The translations under genes and the position numbers were made by a program. From contig NZ_JAMTCO010000018.1 in assembly GCF_024171925.1 (NCBI RefSeq), positions 62,001 through 126,000 on the forward strand: a stretch of DNA of 64,000 bases, read 5' to 3'. Of the stretch, positions 31,852 through 40,701 are shown piece after piece. This DNA is from Actinokineospora diospyrosa (GTDB lineage Bacteria > Actinomycetota > Actinomycetes > Mycobacteriales > Pseudonocardiaceae). The notes under the pieces are model-generated. The model was not told the DNA's origin. It did not search any database and was given only the letters and a program-made list of their open reading frames with translations. The stretch's first letter is position 1. Every line of letters starts with the position of its first letter.

Positions 31852-32089
31852 CGCACCCCGGTCCCACCCGCTGGACGCACCGGCGCACCGGTTGACCGCG
31901 TGCTTGCCCGGTGTTCGGATAGGTGTGTGTACACCGCGTATCCCGCCCGCAGCCTGACCAGGCGCAGGCACGTGGATTTCGCCAGGGTCTGCAGCCAGGC
32001 CTGTCCGCGCTGAAGCGCGTTCCGCTGAACCGTTCCCCCCGACCGGCCATGACCGGTCCCCTTCAGCGTGCCGACCCCGTGGAGCTCAC

Positions 32090-33250
32090 GTGTCTGACTC
32101 CCACCCGCCCAGCCCCAGCCTGTCCAACTCCCGCCAGCCCGAGCCGCTGCAGTTCGCGTACTGGGTGCCCAACGTCAGCGGCGGCCTCGTCGTCAGCGAC
32201 ATCGAGCAGCGCACCGACTGGTCTTACGAGTACAACCGGCACTTAGCGGTGCTGGCCGAGAACAACGGCTTCAGCTACGCGCTGAGCCAGGTCCGGTACA
32301 TGGCCAGCTACGGCGCGGCCTACCAGCACGAGTCGACCAGCTTCAGCCTCGCGCTGCTGCTGGCGACCCAGCGGCTGAAGGTGATCGCCGCGGTGCACCC
32401 CGGGCTGTGGCACCCCGCGGTGCTGGCCAAGCTGATCGCGACCGCCGACCACCTCTCCGGTGGCCGGGCCGCGGTCAACGTGGTGTCCGGCTGGTTCAAG
32501 GGCGAGTTCACCGCACTGGGTGAACCCTGGCTGGAACACGACGAGCGCTACCGCCGCGCCGAGGAGTTCATCCGGGTGTTGCGGGCCAGTTGGACCACCG
32601 ACGACGCCCAGTTCGCCGGGGACTTCTACCGGTTGCGCGGCTTCGACCTCAAGCCCAAGCCGCTGAGCGGCCCGGACCGGCCACACCCGGAGATCTTCCA
32701 GGGCGGCAACTCGACAGCGGCCCGGGCGATGGCGGGGCGGGTCTCAGACTGGTACTTCAGCAACGGCAAGGACTTCGACGGCGTCAGCGAGCAGGTCGCC
32801 GAGGTCGGCGCCGCGGCGGCCGCGCACGGTCGGCGGGTCCGGTTCGGGCTCAACGGGTTCCTCATCGCCCGCGACACCGAGGCCGAGGCCCGCGAGACGC
32901 TGCGCGAGATCGTGGCCAAGGCCAACCCCGACGCCGTGCGCGGGTTCCGCGACGCGGTGCGGCAGGCCGGTAGCTCTACCCCCGACGGCAAGGGGATGTG
33001 GGCGGACTCGTCGTTCGAGGACCTGGTCCAGTACAACGACGGGTTCCGCAGCAAGCTGATCGGCACCCCGGAACAGATCGCCGAGCGGCTGGTCGGGTAC
33101 CGCGCCCGCGGCGTCGACCTGGCCCTGCTCGGATTTCTGCACTACCACGAGGAAGTCGAGTACTTCGGCACCCACGTGCTCCCGATCGTGCGCGCCCTCG
33201 AGGCCGACGCCGACCGCGGAGCCGGTGTTCCCGAACCCGCGACCCACTGA
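32090..33250 (+). CDS. sfnG: FMN-dependent dimethyl sulfone monooxygenase-like LLM protein (SfnG-like)
   Basis: 386 residues, luciferase-like fold. FAYWVPNVSGGLVVSDIEQR and TDWSYEYNRHLAVLAENNGF, with SGGRAAVNVVSGWFKGEFTA, GEPWLEHDERYRRAEEFIRV and HPEIFQGGNSTAARAMAGRV, match SfnG, which with reduced FMN cleaves dimethyl sulfone to methanesulfinate. The next two genes give an acyl-CoA-dehydrogenase-like oxygenase and an FMN reductase, i.e. a complete two-component sulfur operon. Starts at GTG 32090. It could serve sulfur scavenging or, as a neighbour of the cluster, sulfur insertion; the former is simpler. Confidence 0.85.
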   Translation: MSDSHPPSPSLSNSRQPEPLQFAYWVPNVSGGLVVSDIEQRTDWSYEYNRHLAVLAENNGFSYALSQVRYMASYGAAYQHESTSFSLALLLATQRLKVIAAVHPGLWHPAVLAKLIATADHLSGGRAAVNVVSGWFKGEFTALGEPWLEHDERYRRAEEFIRVLRASWTTDDAQFAGDFYRLRGFDLKPKPLSGPDRPHPEIFQGGNSTAARAMAGRVSDWYFSNGKDFDGVSEQVAEVGAAAAAHGRRVRFGLNGFLIARDTEAEARETLREIVAKANPDAVRGFRDAVRQAGSSTPDGKGMWADSSFEDLVQYNDGFRSKLIGTPEQIAERLVGYRARGVDLALLGFLHYHEEVEYFGTHVLPIVRALEADADRGAGVPEPATH

Positions 33251-33262
33251 GAGGCAGGACTG

Positions 33263-34474
33263 ATGACCACCACCGAGGCCGACTGGACCAAGTCCGCTCC
33301 GACGACCGCCACCGGGTGGTTGGCCCGCGCGGCGGAGGTATCCGCACTGCTGGCGGTTGACGCCGTCTCCCGCGACAAGGAGGCGAAGACCCCTTACGCC
33401 GAAGTGCAGCTGCTCAAGGACTCCGGTCTGGTTACGTTGCTGGGCCCCGCTGAGCACGGCGGCGGCGGGCAGGACTGGCCCACCGCGTACCGGGTCGTGC
33501 GCGAGGTGGCCAAGGCGGATGGTTCCGTCGGCCAACTGCTCGGGTACCACTACCTCTGGTTCTGGGCCGCGCGGTTGGTCGGTACACCCGAACAGGTTCT
33601 CGCGGTAGAGGAGTTGGCCACCAAGAACCGCTTCTTCTTCGGCGGGGCGGTCAACCCGCGCGACGACGACGTCGTCATCACCGACGAGGGCTCGTCGCTG
33701 GTCTACAACGGACGGAAGTCGTTCTCCACCGGCAGCAAGGTGTCGGACCTGACGGTGCTCGAAGGGGTGCTGGAGGGCACCGACAAGCACATCTTCGCGA
33801 TCGTCCCGTCCACGATCGAAGGCCTCACCTTCCACGACGACTGGGACAACATCGGGCAGCGGCTGACCGAGTCCGGCAGCGTCACCATCTCCGGCGTGCG
33901 GGTCGACTGGGCCTCGGCGGCGGGCTACGTCGACAAGGTGTTCACGCCACGGGTCTACAACACGCTCAACGTGCCCACGATCCAGTTGGTGTTCGTGAAC
34001 TTCTACCTCGGCATCGCGCGCGGAGCGCTGGAGACCGCCCGCGCCTACACCCTGGAGAAGTCGCGGTCCTGGCTGCACGGCGGCCACGAGCGCGCGGTGG
34101 ACGAGCCCTACGTGCTCGACGTCTACGGCGACCTCACCTCGAAGTTGTGGGCGGTCGAAGCGCTGGCCGACCAGGTCGCCGCCGAGGGGTGGGTCATCCA
34201 CCAGCACCCGGAGGTGGTCACCGAACGCGAGCGCGGCGAGCACGAGGTGCGGGTGGCCGCGGTCAAGGCCAGGGCGACCGAGGTGGCCCTGGAGATCACC
34301 AGCGGTGTCTTCGAGGTGACCGGTGCCCGCGCCACCGCCAGCCGCGAGGGCCTCGACCGGTTCTGGCGCAACGTCCGCACGCACACCCTGCACGACCCGG
34401 TCGCCTACAAGCGGCGCGAGGTCGGCGCCTTCGTCCTGCGCGACGAGGTCCCCGAGCCCACCTGGTACTCCTGA
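33263..34474 (+). CDS. Acyl-CoA dehydrogenase-like flavin monooxygenase (SfnC/DszC-like)
   Basis: 403 residues, acyl-CoA dehydrogenase fold. LKDSGLVTLLGPAEHGGGGQ, VAKADGSVGQLLGYHYLW, NGRKSFSTGSKVSDLTVLEG, LVFVNFYLGIARGALETARA, and the helical end EVALEITSGVFEVTGARATA then GLDRFWRNVRTHTLHDPVAY resemble SfnC and DszC-type enzymes that use reduced FMN for oxidation of sulfur compounds. It lies 12 bases after sfnG and 16 before the reductase gene, so the three are one operon. No CoA substrate is implied by this subgroup. Confidence 0.8.
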   Translation: MTTTEADWTKSAPTTATGWLARAAEVSALLAVDAVSRDKEAKTPYAEVQLLKDSGLVTLLGPAEHGGGGQDWPTAYRVVREVAKADGSVGQLLGYHYLWFWAARLVGTPEQVLAVEELATKNRFFFGGAVNPRDDDVVITDEGSSLVYNGRKSFSTGSKVSDLTVLEGVLEGTDKHIFAIVPSTIEGLTFHDDWDNIGQRLTESGSVTISGVRVDWASAAGYVDKVFTPRVYNTLNVPTIQLVFVNFYLGIARGALETARAYTLEKSRSWLHGGHERAVDEPYVLDVYGDLTSKLWAVEALADQVAAEGWVIHQHPEVVTERERGEHEVRVAAVKARATEVALEITSGVFEVTGARATASREGLDRFWRNVRTHTLHDPVAYKRREVGAFVLRDEVPEPTWYS

Positions 34475-34490
34475 CCCCCTGGAGGTTGCG

Positions 34491-35027
34491 TTGTCCTCGA
34501 TCGTCGTCCTCTCCGGCAGCCCGTCGGCCACCTCCCGCACCGCGGCGCTGACCGCGCACCTGGCCGAGCGGTTGTGCGCGCACGGCCACGAGGTGCGGCT
34601 GGTGCGGGTGCGCGACCTGCCCCCGGCCGCCCTGCTGCACGCCGACACCACCGACCCGGCCATCGCGGAGGTCACCGCGGCGATCGAGGCGGCGGAGGGG
34701 GTGGTGGTCGCCTCGCCGGTGTACAAGGCGGCGTACTCGGGACTGCTGAAAACGCTGCTGGACCTGCTGCCGCAGTTCGCGCTGGCGGGCAAGACGGCGC
34801 TACCGGTGCTGACCGGGGGAAGCCCGGCGCACGTGCTGGCCCTGGACTACGCCTTGCGGCCGGTGCTGTCGTCGCTCGGGGCGCACCACATCGTGCCGGG
34901 GTGGTTCGTGCTCGACCGGCACATCGAGGTGTCGGACACGGGGGTCGTGCTGCACCCGGACGCGGAGGCGCCACTGCTCTCGGTGGTGGACACGTTCTCG
35001 CGGGTATTACCGGTGCTGGCGACGTAA
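34491..35027 (+). CDS. NAD(P)H-dependent FMN reductase (SsuE/MsuE type)
   Basis: 178 residues, flavodoxin-like. IVVLSGSPSATSRTAALTAH is the phosphate loop; VVVASPVYKAAYSGLLKTLL with LLPQFALAGKTALPVLTGGS is typical of SsuE/MsuE. It supplies reduced FMN to the two monooxygenases upstream. The start is a TTG (34491-34493) with TGGAGG 5 bases ahead. It has a TTA codon near the end (GTA TTA CCG), so translation may need the rare Leu tRNA. Confidence 0.88.
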   Translation: MSSIVVLSGSPSATSRTAALTAHLAERLCAHGHEVRLVRVRDLPPAALLHADTTDPAIAEVTAAIEAAEGVVVASPVYKAAYSGLLKTLLDLLPQFALAGKTALPVLTGGSPAHVLALDYALRPVLSSLGAHHIVPGWFVLDRHIEVSDTGVVLHPDAEAPLLSVVDTFSRVLPVLAT

Positions 35028-35061
35028 GGCCAAGGGGGAATGGCCGTTGCAGGGCGGCCAC

Positions 35062-35136
35062 GCGACTCACCGTTGGGTCTGTGCAACCGGTTGGCGCCTC
35101 GGCCTCCCGGTCGAGATGGGCCCAACGGTGAGTCGC
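35062..35136. repeat. Perfect 16-bp inverted repeat between convergent genes
   Basis: GCGACTCACCGTTGGG (35062-35077) and its exact complement (35121-35136) flank 43 bases. It lies between the FMN reductase gene (rightward) and the alcohol dehydrogenase gene (leftward). No T-run follows either arm; the loop is C/G-rich. It could be a bidirectional terminator, but the arms are unusually perfect and the loop unusually long, so a small repetitive element is also possible. Confidence 0.7.
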
Positions 35137-35150
35137 CTCGTAATGCGCGG

Positions 35151-36197
35151 TCAAGGGCGCAGCAGGGCCTTCACGACCTTTCGGTTGTCCATGTCGGCAT
35201 AAGCGTCGGCGACCCGGTCGAGCGGGTATTCGGCGTCGAACACCTTGCCCGGATCGATCTCCCCGCTCAGCACGGCCGCGAGCAGTTCGTCGAGGTACGC
35301 GCGAACGGGCGCCACTCCCCCGCCAATAGCGATGTTGTTGGCGAAGAGGTGGCGGACCGGGAACTCCGGCCCGCCCGCGGGCACGCCGACGTAACCCACC
35401 CGACCACCCGGGCGAACTGAGTACAGGGCCTGGTCCATGGACTCCTTGGTCCCCACGCACTCCAGGACCGCGTCCGCGCCACCGCCGAGCAGGTCCTTGA
35501 CCGCGGCGACGCCCTCCTCGCCGCGGGTGGCGACGATGTCGGTCGCGCCGAAGGCGGTGGCGAGGGCCTGGCGGTCGGCGTGGCGGGACATGGCGATGAC
35601 GCGTTCGGCACCCAGTCGAGCGGCGGCCAGGACCGCGCACAACCCGACCGCGCCGTCGCCGACGACCACGACGTTGTCGCCGGGACCCACCTTGGCCGCG
35701 ATGGCGGCGTGGTGACCGGTCCCCATCACGTCGGACAGGGTGAGCAGGCTGGGCACGAGCGAGTCGTCGGGGACACCCGAGGTGGCGACGAGGGTGCCGT
35801 CGGCGAAGGGCGAGACGACGTACTCCGCTTGCCCACCGTCGATGTCGTGGCCCGCGCGGGCGGTGCCGCCCCAGTAGCCACCGCTCGCGCACGAGGTGTG
35901 GATCCCGTTGCGGCAGTGGACGCAGGTGCCGTCGCTGACCGCGAACGGCGCGATGACGAAGTCGCCCGGGCGGACCGTGCGGACCTCGGCACCCACCTCT
36001 TCGACGACGCCGACGAACTCGTGCCCCATCCGCTTGGGCCCCTCGACCGGCGAGATCCCCCGGTAGCCCCACAGGTCCGACCCGCACACGCAGGACGCGA
36101 CCACCCGGACCAGGGCGTCGGTCGGGCGGCGCACCGCGGTGTCGGGCAACTCGTCGAGCCGGACGTCCCCGGTGGCGTGCAGCACCGTGCCACGCAT
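35151..36197 (-). CDS. Zinc-dependent alcohol dehydrogenase (MDR family)
   Basis: 348 residues. Catalytic zinc ligands: SCVCGSDLWGY, KRMGHEFVGVVEE and Cys clusters in GTCVHCRNGIHTSC; NAD(P) site VVVVGDGAVGLCAVLAAARL. It reduces or oxidises an aldehyde/alcohol; the structural Cys group is partial. The ATG at 36195-36197 has no strong upstream site; it stands alone and convergent to the reductase operon. Substrate unknown. Confidence 0.87.
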   Translation of the reverse strand: MRGTVLHATGDVRLDELPDTAVRRPTDALVRVVASCVCGSDLWGYRGISPVEGPKRMGHEFVGVVEEVGAEVRTVRPGDFVIAPFAVSDGTCVHCRNGIHTSCASGGYWGGTARAGHDIDGGQAEYVVSPFADGTLVATSGVPDDSLVPSLLTLSDVMGTGHHAAIAAKVGPGDNVVVVGDGAVGLCAVLAAARLGAERVIAMSRHADRQALATAFGATDIVATRGEEGVAAVKDLLGGGADAVLECVGTKESMDQALYSVRPGGRVGYVGVPAGGPEFPVRHLFANNIAIGGGVAPVRAYLDELLAAVLSGEIDPGKVFDAEYPLDRVADAYADMDNRKVVKALLRP

Positions 36198-36323
36198 CAG
36201 ACAACCTCCACAGTAGACAATCGAGAACTCAGCTGGGTAAGCCCGGCGCGACAACGGTGAATGAGCCCGCGCGGGTTGCCGCGCAACACATCTGACAGTC
36301 CACAGCGGATTGTCGAAGTGCGA

Positions 36324-37424
36324 TCAGGCCTTGGCGATGGCGGCGCGCAGGGCGGCGAGGACGAGTTCGACCCGGTCCGGACGGGCGTTGTGGCCCATCA
36401 GGCCGATCCGCCAGACGGAGCTGGCGAAGGCGCCCGCCCCGGCGCCGATCTCGATGCCGTACTCGGTGAGCAGGATCTGGCGCACCCTGGCCGAGTCGAC
36501 ACCGTCCGGGACGCGCACCGTGGTCAGCTCGGGCAGCCGGTGGCCCTCGGCGGCGAACAGCCGCAAACCCTGCTCCACCAAGCCTTCCTGCAGCAACGCC
36601 CCCGCGGCGCGGTGGCGCTCCCAGACCTGTTCCAAGCCCTCCTCCAGGATCCGCCCCAGCGCGGCGTGCAAGGAGGTGATCATCGCGACCGGCGCGGTGT
36701 GGTGGTAGGTGCGGCCGCCGCTGGAACCGTCCACGTAGGCGCCGATCAGGTTCAGGTCGAGGTACCACGTCGGCGGCCGCTTCACCCGGCGGTCCCAGGC
36801 GCGCGGCGACACGGTGAACGGGGCCAGGCCGGGCGCGACCCCCAGGCACTTCTGGGTTCCCGCGTACGCGAGGTCCACGTCCCAGGCATCGATGGCGACC
36901 TCGACGCCCGCCAGGGAGGTGACGCAGTCGGCGAGGACCAAGGCGCGCTGGTCGCGCTTGTGCACCGCGAGCGAGAGCGCCCGGATGTCGCTGAGCACCC
37001 CGGTCGAGGTCTCCGCGTGCACCGCGGCGACCAGCGACGGCTCCGGGTGCGCGGCCAGCACCCGCTCCACGTCGATCGGCGTTCCCCAGTCGTGGTCCAC
37101 CCGGACCACGTCCGCGCCGTAGCGGCCAGCCACGTCGACCATGCGCTCGCCGAAGAGGCCGTTCACCGCCACGACCACGACGTCGCCGGGGCGCACGAAG
37201 TTCGCGAACGCGGCCTCCATGCCGATGGACCCGGTGCCGGACAACGGGAGCGTGCGCTCGTTCGCGGTGCCCCAGACCCGGCGCAGGCGCGCGCAGGTGT
37301 CGTCGAGCACGCGCAGGAACTCCGGGTCCAGGTGCCCGAGCAGCGGCGCGGACAGGGCGGCGGTGGCCTCCGGGTAGGGGTTGGACGGTCCCGGGCCGAG
37401 CAGGGTGCGGTCGATCAGTGCCAT
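36324..37424 (-). CDS. PLP-dependent aminotransferase class V (serine-pyruvate / alanine-glyoxylate type)
   Basis: 366 residues. LLGPGPSNPYPEATAALSAP, GTGSIGMEAAFANFVRPGDV, AETSTGVLSDI and the Schiff-base Lys in YAGTQKCLGVAPGLAPF are landmarks of AGT/serine-pyruvate aminotransferases. LMGHNARPDRVELVLAAL closes the small domain. It probably makes glycine or serine from glyoxylate or hydroxypyruvate. ATG 37422-37424; it lies 10 bases after the SGNH hydrolase gene. Unlike the HpgT gene it is a housekeeping-type protein. Confidence 0.87.
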   Translation of the reverse strand: MALIDRTLLGPGPSNPYPEATAALSAPLLGHLDPEFLRVLDDTCARLRRVWGTANERTLPLSGTGSIGMEAAFANFVRPGDVVVVAVNGLFGERMVDVAGRYGADVVRVDHDWGTPIDVERVLAAHPEPSLVAAVHAETSTGVLSDIRALSLAVHKRDQRALVLADCVTSLAGVEVAIDAWDVDLAYAGTQKCLGVAPGLAPFTVSPRAWDRRVKRPPTWYLDLNLIGAYVDGSSGGRTYHHTAPVAMITSLHAALGRILEEGLEQVWERHRAAGALLQEGLVEQGLRLFAAEGHRLPELTTVRVPDGVDSARVRQILLTEYGIEIGAGAGAFASSVWRIGLMGHNARPDRVELVLAALRAAIAKA

Positions 37425-37434
37425 GGGGTGAACT

Positions 37435-38283
37435 TTACGGACGGGCCACCGGGTCCGCCGCGAGTTGTCCACAGGGTGGTTCGCGGTGGCCGCGCAGCAT
37501 GATGCCCAGCGCGTAGGGCACCAGGTCGCCGCCGCGCTTGCACAGCCACGGGATGCCCTTGACGACCAGCCAGGCCAGGTGGGCGAGCGGGCCGACCCGC
37601 AGGCCGCCCTCGCACACCAGGCTCACCGGGGCGGGCTGGACGCAGCCGCGGCCGACCAACTGCTCGGCGAACGCCTTCGCCAGCATCCGGTGACCGAGTT
37701 CGGACGGGTGCAGCCGGTCGACGCTCCAGGTCGTCGTCTCGTAGGCGCCGGGCATCGCGTCCAGGTCGAGGTGCGCGGCGCCGGTGTCGGCCACGACGGC
37801 CTCGATCACCGCGTTGAGGCGGTCGATGCGGGTGCGCAGCGCGCGGCGCAGCGAGGCGGGCATCCGGAACACGCGGGCGTGGTCGTGGAAGCGCACCAGG
37901 ACCACCTCGGTGCCGACCGCGCGCAGCGAGGTGACGATGTCGGTGAGGTCGGCGCGCATCGCCTCGGGGTCGAAGTCCGAGCGCAGGGTGTCGTTCATCC
38001 CCGCGATCAGCACGGCCGCGTCCGGCCGGACGGCGAGCGCGCGCGGCAACTGCACGGCGCGCACGTCGGCGAGCCGGGCGCCGTTGACCGACACGTTGTG
38101 CTCTTCGGCGCCCAGCGCCGCGGCCAGCAGCGGGCCGAAGCCGCGCCACCCGCCACCGAGCTTCGGGTCGCCGATGCCGACCGCGGTCGAGTCGCCGAGG
38201 ACGGCCAGGGTCCTCGCGGTCCACGTCGCGGGCGGGTCGGGTCGGGTCGGCGGTGTGCTGCGTTCGATCCCCAGCGCGGTCAC
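37435..38283 (-). CDS. SGNH/GDSL hydrolase
   Basis: 282 residues. LAVLGDSTAVGIGDPKLGGG is block I with the nucleophilic Ser, AVLIAGMNDTLRSDF is block III, and WSVDRLHPSELGHRMLAKAF block V with the Asp-x-x-His pair. There is no clear signal peptide; the protein looks cytoplasmic. It should cleave an ester or acetyl group. GTG 38281-38283. The end lies 10 bases before the aminotransferase gene, suggesting co-transcription. Confidence 0.87.
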   Translation of the reverse strand: MTALGIERSTPPTRPDPPATWTARTLAVLGDSTAVGIGDPKLGGGWRGFGPLLAAALGAEEHNVSVNGARLADVRAVQLPRALAVRPDAAVLIAGMNDTLRSDFDPEAMRADLTDIVTSLRAVGTEVVLVRFHDHARVFRMPASLRRALRTRIDRLNAVIEAVVADTGAAHLDLDAMPGAYETTTWSVDRLHPSELGHRMLAKAFAEQLVGRGCVQPAPVSLVCEGGLRVGPLAHLAWLVVKGIPWLCKRGGDLVPYALGIMLRGHREPPCGQLAADPVARP

Positions 38284-38365
38284 GCGGACAACGATGCGAC
38301 GCGCCGGCTCACCGGCGGTGAGATCGCGGTGTCCGCCCGGGGTCGGACCGGCGAAGACTTCGGTG

Positions 38366-39592
38366 TCAGTCGAACGCGGGGTAGAGCGGCAGCGAACGCT
38401 CACCGAACCGCGACTGCAGCGCCGTGACAACCGCCTGCGCGTGCTCGGCGACCGCGCCGGAGCGCGCCAGCCGCGCCGCGGCCGCCAGCGCCACCCAACG
38501 GGCGACCAGCACGTCGGCCTGGTGCGGCTTGGCGACCGAGCCGCCCGAGCCGAGCTGCTCGACGTCGGGCACGGTGAGGAACTGCCAGGTGGTCAGCCAC
38601 ACCCAGAACAGCTGGGCGTCGAGCAGCCGGGGGCCGAGCACGGCGTCGTCGTCGAGGTCGGGCCACATGACCCGCACCTCGGCCCGCCAGGCGGCCAGCA
38701 TCGCGTCGGTCATCCCCGGCGGCAGCGCGTAGGCGCACCAGCAGGACGGGAACGGCACGGTGAGGTACGCCGCGTCGAACATCATGTTCCGCACGCAGCC
38801 GCCCTCGAAGTCCAGGAAGCGCACGCCGCGGTTGGTGATGAGGTTGTTGTCCGGGCAGGAGTCCGACGGGCTGAACGCCCGGTGCCGCGCGGTGTCGAGC
38901 AGCGCCAGGGTGTGCCTGGCCGCCTCGTGCGCGGCCGGGCCGGTGTCGACGCCGAACTCGGTGGCCAGCAGCAGCGGCAGCGCCTCGATGGCGACCGGGC
39001 CGTCCACGGTCAGCGGGTCCTTGGACTTGGGCGGGCTGAGCCTGCGCAGCAGCGCGTCGAAGTCGGCCTCGCGGCCCGCGGTGGAGGCGTGCAGCCGCCC
39101 CAGCGAGCGGGCCCAGGACAGCAGCGCGCCCTCGGCGGCGCGCGCGTCGTCGCCGTGCAGCTTCTCGGCCAGCGTCGGCGCCCGCCCCAGGTCCTCCATG
39201 ACCAGCAGGTTGGTGCCGCTGTCGTGGGCGAACAGCTCCGGGCACATCCGGTCCTCGGCGGCCAGGGCGGTGAACAGCTGGTAGCTGACCGCCTCGCGGA
39301 CCCAGCTGTCGCGGGTGGCCCCGCCTGCCGGGCGCACGTAGCGCTTGACCGCGAGGGTGCGCGGCAGGGAGAACGGGCTGGCCGCGACCTTCACCCGCAG
39401 CACGATGGAGCGCTCGCTGCCGCCGAGGTCCTCCGGTTCGGCCAGGTGGATGCGCGCGCCGAAGCGCTTGCTCAGCACGGACTCGGCGGCCACGACGGTG
39501 GCCAGCACCTCCGCGCTCGCGAGTTGATCGGATTCGCCGGGGCCGTCCGGTTCGCCGGTGCCCGGCGGATCGGCGGCGATCTCCACACTCAT
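38366..39592 (-). CDS. Aminoglycoside phosphotransferase-like (APH family) kinase
   Basis: 408 residues. The kinase-like pattern has LAVKRYVRP (Lys strand), FAHDSGTNLLVMEDLGRAPT (hinge), FSPSDSCPDNNLITNRGVRF (catalytic-loop equivalent of HxDxxxxN, with S-D-x-x-x-D-N) and FLDFEGGCVRNMMFD (Asp). The His of the usual HGD is replaced by Ser. It may phosphorylate a small molecule; resistance is not implied. ATG 39592. Confidence 0.72.
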   Translation of the reverse strand: MSVEIAADPPGTGEPDGPGESDQLASAEVLATVVAAESVLSKRFGARIHLAEPEDLGGSERSIVLRVKVAASPFSLPRTLAVKRYVRPAGGATRDSWVREAVSYQLFTALAAEDRMCPELFAHDSGTNLLVMEDLGRAPTLAEKLHGDDARAAEGALLSWARSLGRLHASTAGREADFDALLRRLSPPKSKDPLTVDGPVAIEALPLLLATEFGVDTGPAAHEAARHTLALLDTARHRAFSPSDSCPDNNLITNRGVRFLDFEGGCVRNMMFDAAYLTVPFPSCWCAYALPPGMTDAMLAAWRAEVRVMWPDLDDDAVLGPRLLDAQLFWVWLTTWQFLTVPDVEQLGSGGSVAKPHQADVLVARWVALAAAARLARSGAVAEHAQAVVTALQSRFGERSLPLYPAFD

Positions 39593-39767
39593 CTCCTCTG
39601 ACCCTGCTCCCGATCGTAGGGGGCCGAACCGGCCCGGTCAGCATTCCCGCCGGAGAAGACCGTAGTGGTCGGACCCGGGTCGCGACGAGGGGTCCGCCAA
39701 GAAATCACAGCACGTGGCCGGTTTCCGGTGTACCACCCACCGGCGGGCTCCCAGCGGGTGGGACGGC

Positions 39768-40700
39768 TCAGCCGCGCGAGAGCGGCCGGTTGCGCGCCGG
39801 GACGCGGCGGCGCACGAGCAGCACGAGGGCCGCGGCGAGCACGATCCCGACCAGGTTGACGGCCAGTTGCCCCGCCGAGGCCAGCACCTTGCCCCACTGC
39901 CCGAGCACCGCGGCGACCCCGATGTACCCGGCGGCCGGGACGGTGGTCACCGAGATGAACACCCCCACCAGCACGGCCGACTTCGCCGAGGTCATCGACA
40001 GCATCCCGGCCGCGCCCGCCAACACGGCGACCACCAGCGACCAGACCCCGACCTGGTAGACGAAGTCCACATCGTGGTCACCGCTGATCGCGGCCGCGTC
40101 CAGCAACCCGACCCGGCCGCCGACCCAGGTGAGCCCGGCGGTCACCGCGATGGCCACCGGGAACCCGACGGCCAGGGCGGTGCCCGCCCGGCGGACCAGG
40201 TCACCCCGGCGGCAGACCAGGCCGACCGCCAGCGCCGCGAGCGGGCCGAACTCGGGGCCGACGACCATGGCCCCGACGATCGTCACCGCCGAGTCGGTGA
40301 TCACCCCGGCCGCGGCGAGCAGGCAGGCGATGACCAGGAACGCCAGGTAGGTGGCGTTGAGCCGGGACTCCTCGCCGGTGCGGGCGACCAGTTCCTCCCA
40401 CACCAGCGCGTCGGCCCCGTCGCCGGGGGCGTCCAGCTCGGCCTTGTCGGCGGCGTCGGACAGCGAGGTGTCGATCTGCTCGAGGGTGATGCCCCCGTCG
40501 CGGTCGATGCCCAGGTCGCACAGGGCGGCCAGGACCTCGTCGGTCGCCTCGCGGGCCACGTCGGCCTCGAGCACGTCGCCCTTCGGATCGATCGCCGCGC
40601 CCGCGAACAGCACGAGGTGGGTGGCGCCGGGGTGCTCGCGCAGCACCGCCAGCGCCCGCTCAGTGCTCGCGGGCGGGCAGACGGCCCTCAGGTGCAGCAC
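39768..40700 (-). CDS. DUF389 membrane protein
   Basis: 310 residues: an N-terminal ~110-residue soluble part (VLHLRAVCPPASTERALAVL) and then six to seven hydrophobic helices (TYLAFLVIACLLAAAGVITD, AMVVGPEFGPLAALAVGLVC, VYQVGVWSLVVAVLAGAAGM). The segment VITDSAVTIVGAMVVGPEFG is the DUF389 hallmark. Function is unknown. GTG 40698-40700 lies 1 base before the aspS stop, hence coupled transcription. Confidence 0.85.
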   Translation of the reverse strand: MLHLRAVCPPASTERALAVLREHPGATHLVLFAGAAIDPKGDVLEADVAREATDEVLAALCDLGIDRDGGITLEQIDTSLSDAADKAELDAPGDGADALVWEELVARTGEESRLNATYLAFLVIACLLAAAGVITDSAVTIVGAMVVGPEFGPLAALAVGLVCRRGDLVRRAGTALAVGFPVAIAVTAGLTWVGGRVGLLDAAAISGDHDVDFVYQVGVWSLVVAVLAGAAGMLSMTSAKSAVLVGVFISVTTVPAAGYIGVAAVLGQWGKVLASAGQLAVNLVGIVLAAALVLLVRRRVPARNRPLSRG

Positions 40701-40701
40701 G

